From: JAUIAI01 sp049680625
GTDB lineage: Bacteria; Pseudomonadota; Gammaproteobacteria; Burkholderiales; Burkholderiaceae_E
Reading direction: 5' to 3'
Length of the DNA: 33,391 nucleotides
Assembly: GCA_049680625.1 (NCBI GenBank)
Contig: JBAUID010000165.1
Location: 1-33,391, forward strand
The position numbers were made by a program, and so were the translations under genes. Shown one piece after another: positions 30,501 to 33,391 of this stretch. The notes under the pieces are model-generated. The model did not search any database. It was not told the DNA's origin and worked only from the letters and a program-made list of their open reading frames with translations. Numbering within the stretch: position 1 is the first letter of the stretch; the number at the start of each line of letters is the position of its first letter.

Positions 30501-33391
30501 ATCGACCTGGGCCCGGAAGGTGGCGACACCGGCGGTTATCTGGTTGGCCAGGGGACACCAGACGACTTGATCAAAGTGAAAGGTTCACATACCGGTCTGG
30601 CCTTACAGGCTTACCAGGAGGCATTGGCATCCGGCTCAGCCAACGCGGCTCAAAACCTGGTGGCTTCAGATATAGAAGTCGTACCCGGCGGCAATACAGA
30701 ATTGCGTGATCTCGCCCGCGATGCAATCTACGTACATCACGCACGGGAGAACAATCTAAAGAATATTCGGGCCAGTATTCCGCGCGGCGCGATGACGGTT
30801 ATTACCGGTGTATCAGGGTCTGGCAAATCCACGCTGGCATTTGATGTGGTTTTTGGCGAAGGGCAACGCCGTTACCTGGAAAGCCTCAATGCTTATGCCC
30901 GCCAGTTCGTGCAACCGGCCAGCCGGCCAGATGTTGACGGCGTTTTTGGTATTCCGCCAACCGTGGCAATAGAGCAGCGTACAAGCCGGGGGGGAAGAAA
31001 ATCCACGGTTGCCACCTTAACCGAGATCTATCACTTTCTGCGCTTGTTATTCATGAAACTGGGCACCCAGCATTGCCCGGACTGCCAGCTACCGATTGAG
31101 CCGCAGTCTTTCGACACGATTGTCGCGCGCATCATGCGCGAATACCGTGGACGGCATATCGGCTTGCTGTCTCCCTTGGTCGTGGCCCGCAAAGGGGTGT
31201 ATACCGACCTGGCGAAGTGGGCCAGGAATAAAAATTTCACCCACTTACGGGTTGATGGGCAGTTCTTACCCACCACCGGTTTTCCGCGTATCGACCGCTA
31301 TATCGAACACCACATCGAACTTCCGGTTGCGGACTTCATTGTCGACCCTAAAAACGAAAAAGAACTACGCACGGGGCTGACCAACGCATTGGAGTTTGGC
31401 AAAGGCGTGGTCATGGTTGCGTCCGACCTGAGCAAATTGCAGACGGCTATTAAAAATGGGGATGCCGCGGGTGCCACGGCAAAACTTGACACCCGAATTT
31501 ATTCCACCAGTCGTGCCTGCCCGTCCTGCGGTACGAGTTTTGCCGAGCTGGACCCCCGGCTGTTTTCATTTAATTCGCGCCTGGGTTGGTGTCGGTCCTG
31601 CGTGGGCACGGGTGTCACCCTGCCTTATATGCCGGAAGTCGGTCGCACTAATCGATCGGATGAAGACACCACCAGTGATGCCGTTGGGGCGCTTGCTGAG
31701 CGCCTGATAGATAAGTTATCAGACAAACGCTCAGATAAATCCGCAGCAAAATCTGATGAACAAACCAGCCAGGAATGGGAGACGTGTTCGTCCTGCGACG
31801 GTCATCGGTTGAACCCGGTTGCACTATCGGTATTGTTACGCGACGAGTCCATTACCCAGGCAACCACCCGACCCATCAGTGATATGCGTCAGTGGTTAAA
31901 ACAATGGCAATTGAACGAGCGCGAAACGGCCATTGGTCGCGACTTACTCACTGAAATCGAGTCGCGACTGAATTTTCTTGAAGAAGTTGGGCTTGGCTAT
32001 CTGTCACTTGACCGCTCGGCGCCATCATTATCGGGCGGCGAGGCGCAGCGGATTCGGCTTGCCGCCCAATTGGGCTCTAACCTGCAAGGGGTTTGTTATG
32101 TTCTGGATGAACCCACTATCGGCTTACATCCCCACGATAACCAGGTGCTTCTCAAAACACTGACAGCCCTGCGTGACAAAGGCAATACCCTGGTTGTTGT
32201 TGAGCATGATGAAGACACGATGCGTCGCGCCGACCACATTATTGATATTGGCCCAGCGGCGGGACGACTGGGCGGCGAAGTAATTGCAACCGGTTCGATC
32301 AAAGATATCGAGTCAGCAAAAAACAGTATCACCGGCCGTTACCTGGCCTCACCACTACAACACCCGCTGCGCAAGACGCTGCCCAAACCGGCCGATAAAA
32401 ACCGGGAAACCGAATGGCTGAAGCTGATTGGCGCGGACTTGCATAACCTCAGAACGGTAAACGTCAAAATACCAATTGGTGCGCTGACGGTAATAACCGG
32501 GGTGTCCGGATCGGGTAAATCAACCCTGGCCCGCGATGTATTACAGGCGAACGTTAGTGCGTTCGTGGCAGCGAGTAGGCATCGGGGCAAAAAGATGCCC
32601 GCCCCTGTTGGGGTAAAAGAAATTACCGGATGGGAGAAATTCGACCGGGTACTAGAGGTTGACCAGACACCCATTGGTAAAACACCGCGCTCCTGCCCGG
32701 CGACTTATATTGGTTTGTGGGACTCCATCCGCAAGCAGTTCGCCGACGCTGCCGAAGCGCGGCTGCGCGGTTATGGGCCCGGACGATTCTCGTTTAACAC
32801 CGCTGGCGGCCGATGCCCAGCCTGCGATGGTCAGGGTCAACAAACAATTGAAATGAGTTTTCTGCCGGATGTCAAAGTGCCTTGTGACGTCTGCAATGGC
32901 CAACGCTTTAACCGGGAGACTCTCGAGATAGTTCTGCGCGGAAAAAGTATTGGTGACGTGTTAAACATGAGTATTGATGAAGCAACTGACTACTTCAGCG
33001 CCCATTCTTCAATTTCGCGCCCGCTGCAATTGTTATGCGATGTGGGTCTTGGTTACCTCACTTTGGGACAGCCCAGCCCAACACTTTCTGGTGGTGAAGC
33101 GCAACGGATAAAACTGGTCACCGAACTGGCCCGTATTCGTCACTGGGAGCCACAAGACGATTCACCGGCGGCGCGCATGGCACGGCAACACGCGCTTTAT
33201 GTTCTGGATGAGCCGACAGTTGGCTTACATATGGCTGATGTTGAAAAACTGATCAGCGTCTTGCATCGACTTGTAGCCAGTGGCAACACAGTGATCGTTG
33301 TAGAGCACAACCTGGATATCTGGGCGGAAGCCGACTGGATTATTGACATGGGTCCAGATGGTGGTGATGCCGGTGGCAAGGTGGTGGCTGC
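27507..33391 (+). CDS. Tandem-fused UvrA-type ABC ATPase (partial at window end)
   Basis: One uninterrupted frame of 1961 codons runs off the window. It contains two complete UvrA-like units in series (about 40-1035 and 1070 onward). All four ATP sites look intact: Walker A GVSGSGKS at about residues 71, 712, 1101 and 1665; signature LSGGEAQR/LSGGEVQR at about 560, 915, 1508 and 1860; Walker B LDEP/FDEP after each. Each unit has UvrA Zn modules (CRQC and CARC...CEDC, CTTC, CPTC...CPDC in unit 1; CPDC and CPSC...CRSC, CSSC, CPAC...CDVC in unit 2) and the GQRRYxEx-AYARQF segment. Canonical UvrA is about 940 residues and acts as a dimer in nucleotide excision repair. Here both protomers would be in one chain. 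The ATG at 27507 follows an in-frame stop at 27453; no strong Shine-Dalgarno. Confidence 0.93.
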   Translation, partial: MTDSAMPPPVPDADLPDNEGRTQGNTQGQFGGKYLGQALHNSIRVRGARQNNLKNLSLDIPTGQLVVVTGVSGSGKSSLVFDTVYAEGQRRYVETFSAYARQFLDRMDKPQVDRIDGVPPAIAIDQTNPVRTSRSTVGTMTEVNDHLKLLFSRLANLICRQCAEPVDRDASASIVDDIVSRAGKTHGARLVICFPVPVPANFSEDEVQDLLAVQGYTRVHQRTELDDKSSLLQVVQDRLRAGKADPARITDAIEVAMSRGHGRISVYVTDDKGNDIDTPWQYSADLHCARCDLAYSDALPSMFSFNSPLGACEDCRGFGRVIGIDMGLVVPDESKSLKGGAVKCWQTESYKDCRRDLLKHATSRGIDTDKPWRDLTEQQRQWVIEGDATYKRGQWRTHWYGVNRWFAYLESKAYKMHVRVLLSRYRAYTPCTTCDGARLKTDALIWRVGDRRTADTARGVGTDFERPLFKPNGVGWTNDNMATLPGLSLHDLMLLPIERVSKFFNDVAIQILTKGDSGTKAGAGAAEALDMLLTELRARLSYLHEVGLSYLTLDRQSRTLSGGEVQRINLTTALGTSLVNTLFVLDEPSIGLHPRDMNRIIAVMLRLRDAGNSLLVVEHDPQVMFAADRIIDIGPGPGERGGNIVFEGGPQELRQAKTLTADYLTGRRKIDVGLRQKVANNTPRLVLEGASENNLKHINIDFPLSRFVTVTGVSGSGKSTLIQNVLLPALMKAKGRPTETPGQFDRLLGDDWIDDVAFVDQSPIGKTARSNPISYVGGFDPIRKRFSGTAAARERGYKPGTFSFNSGDGRCPTCRGNGFEHVEMQFLSDVYLRCPDCDGSRFRAETLEIKIPGTPGAKRLDGDSFGLLSIADVLNLTVSEALLFFANDLEVKHRLRPLSDVGLDYLKLGQPVPTLSGGEAQRLKLAGFLAEAQATSKPKRSGRRARCGTLFLFDEPTTGLHFDDVSRLIGAFRKLLDAGHSLMVIEHNLDVMWASDWLIDLGPEGGDTGGYLVGQGTPDDLIKVKGSHTGLALQAYQEALASGSANAAQNLVASDIEVVPGGNTELRDLARDAIYVHHARENNLKNIRASIPRGAMTVITGVSGSGKSTLAFDVVFGEGQRRYLESLNAYARQFVQPASRPDVDGVFGIPPTVAIEQRTSRGGRKSTVATLTEIYHFLRLLFMKLGTQHCPDCQLPIEPQSFDTIVARIMREYRGRHIGLLSPLVVARKGVYTDLAKWARNKNFTHLRVDGQFLPTTGFPRIDRYIEHHIELPVADFIVDPKNEKELRTGLTNALEFGKGVVMVASDLSKLQTAIKNGDAAGATAKLDTRIYSTSRACPSCGTSFAELDPRLFSFNSRLGWCRSCVGTGVTLPYMPEVGRTNRSDEDTTSDAVGALAERLIDKLSDKRSDKSAAKSDEQTSQEWETCSSCDGHRLNPVALSVLLRDESITQATTRPISDMRQWLKQWQLNERETAIGRDLLTEIESRLNFLEEVGLGYLSLDRSAPSLSGGEAQRIRLAAQLGSNLQGVCYVLDEPTIGLHPHDNQVLLKTLTALRDKGNTLVVVEHDEDTMRRADHIIDIGPAAGRLGGEVIATGSIKDIESAKNSITGRYLASPLQHPLRKTLPKPADKNRETEWLKLIGADLHNLRTVNVKIPIGALTVITGVSGSGKSTLARDVLQANVSAFVAASRHRGKKMPAPVGVKEITGWEKFDRVLEVDQTPIGKTPRSCPATYIGLWDSIRKQFADAAEARLRGYGPGRFSFNTAGGRCPACDGQGQQTIEMSFLPDVKVPCDVCNGQRFNRETLEIVLRGKSIGDVLNMSIDEATDYFSAHSSISRPLQLLCDVGLGYLTLGQPSPTLSGGEAQRIKLVTELARIRHWEPQDDSPAARMARQHALYVLDEPTVGLHMADVEKLISVLHRLVASGNTVIVVEHNLDIWAEADWIIDMGPDGGDAGGKVVA

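Noticed and set aside
30600..30760. Possible boundary between two separate uvrA genes
   Set aside because: I read the frame through the junction: no stop codon or frame change, and no new start with a ribosome-binding site, so a fusion is the simpler reading.

Overview
The window looks like chromosomal DNA of a free-living Gram-negative bacterium, probably a pseudomonadotal (gammaproteobacterium-like) environmental organism. The reasons are periplasmic c-type cytochromes and quinoprotein dehydrogenases with Sec signal peptides, a lipobox lipoprotein, moderate GC, dense co-directional operons with 1-4 bp stop/start overlaps, and Shine-Dalgarno starts. The lineage call is an inference; no rRNA or other marker is present. 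I saw no tRNA, rRNA, CRISPR array, insertion sequence or prophage. No gene-free stretch exceeds 300 bp.

Layout. (1) 47-4730, minus strand: accessory metabolic genes (PhyH-type dioxygenase, two-domain fasciclin lipoprotein, SDR with a lysine-rich tail, MFS transporter, small membrane protein). (2) 4806-19110: the core of the window. All six genes of the ebo cluster (eboA-F) are present but split into two blocks. EboD-EboE-EboC (10340 down to 7043) overlap translationally and run on into a cupin thiol-dioxygenase-like gene and a four-domain rhodanese gene. EboA-EboB (17665 down to 15839) run on into a TVP38/DedA-type membrane protein, with eboF divergent at 17722. Between the blocks sits a periplasmic oxidation cassette: two paralogous PQQ-type sugar dehydrogenases, each followed by a c-type cytochrome gene, plus a small TMEM220-like gene on the other strand. 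(3) 19158-22538, minus strand: ferredoxin, MFS transporter, SnoaL-like protein and CaiB/BaiF CoA-transferase. (4) 22562-26438, minus strand: HAD dehalogenase, ChaC, FetA/FetB-like ABC exporter and EamA exporter, ending in a clear intrinsic terminator. (5) 26559-33391, plus strand: a sirtuin, then a very long UvrA-type ORF that runs off the window and fuses two UvrA units (four ABC ATPase sites).

How the genes may work together. Ebo proteins are known from cyanobacterial scytonemin biosynthesis, where they are needed to deliver a precursor to the periplasm, and related clusters occur in pseudomonads and some algal plastids. Here the same genes flank periplasmic PQQ dehydrogenases, cytochromes c and a putative lipid-carrier flippase. 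The economical hypothesis is an ebo-dependent, prenyl-lipid-linked export route whose product is oxidised in the periplasm, with electrons passed to cytochrome c. That link is inferred from gene order only; the substrate cannot be read from the sequence.
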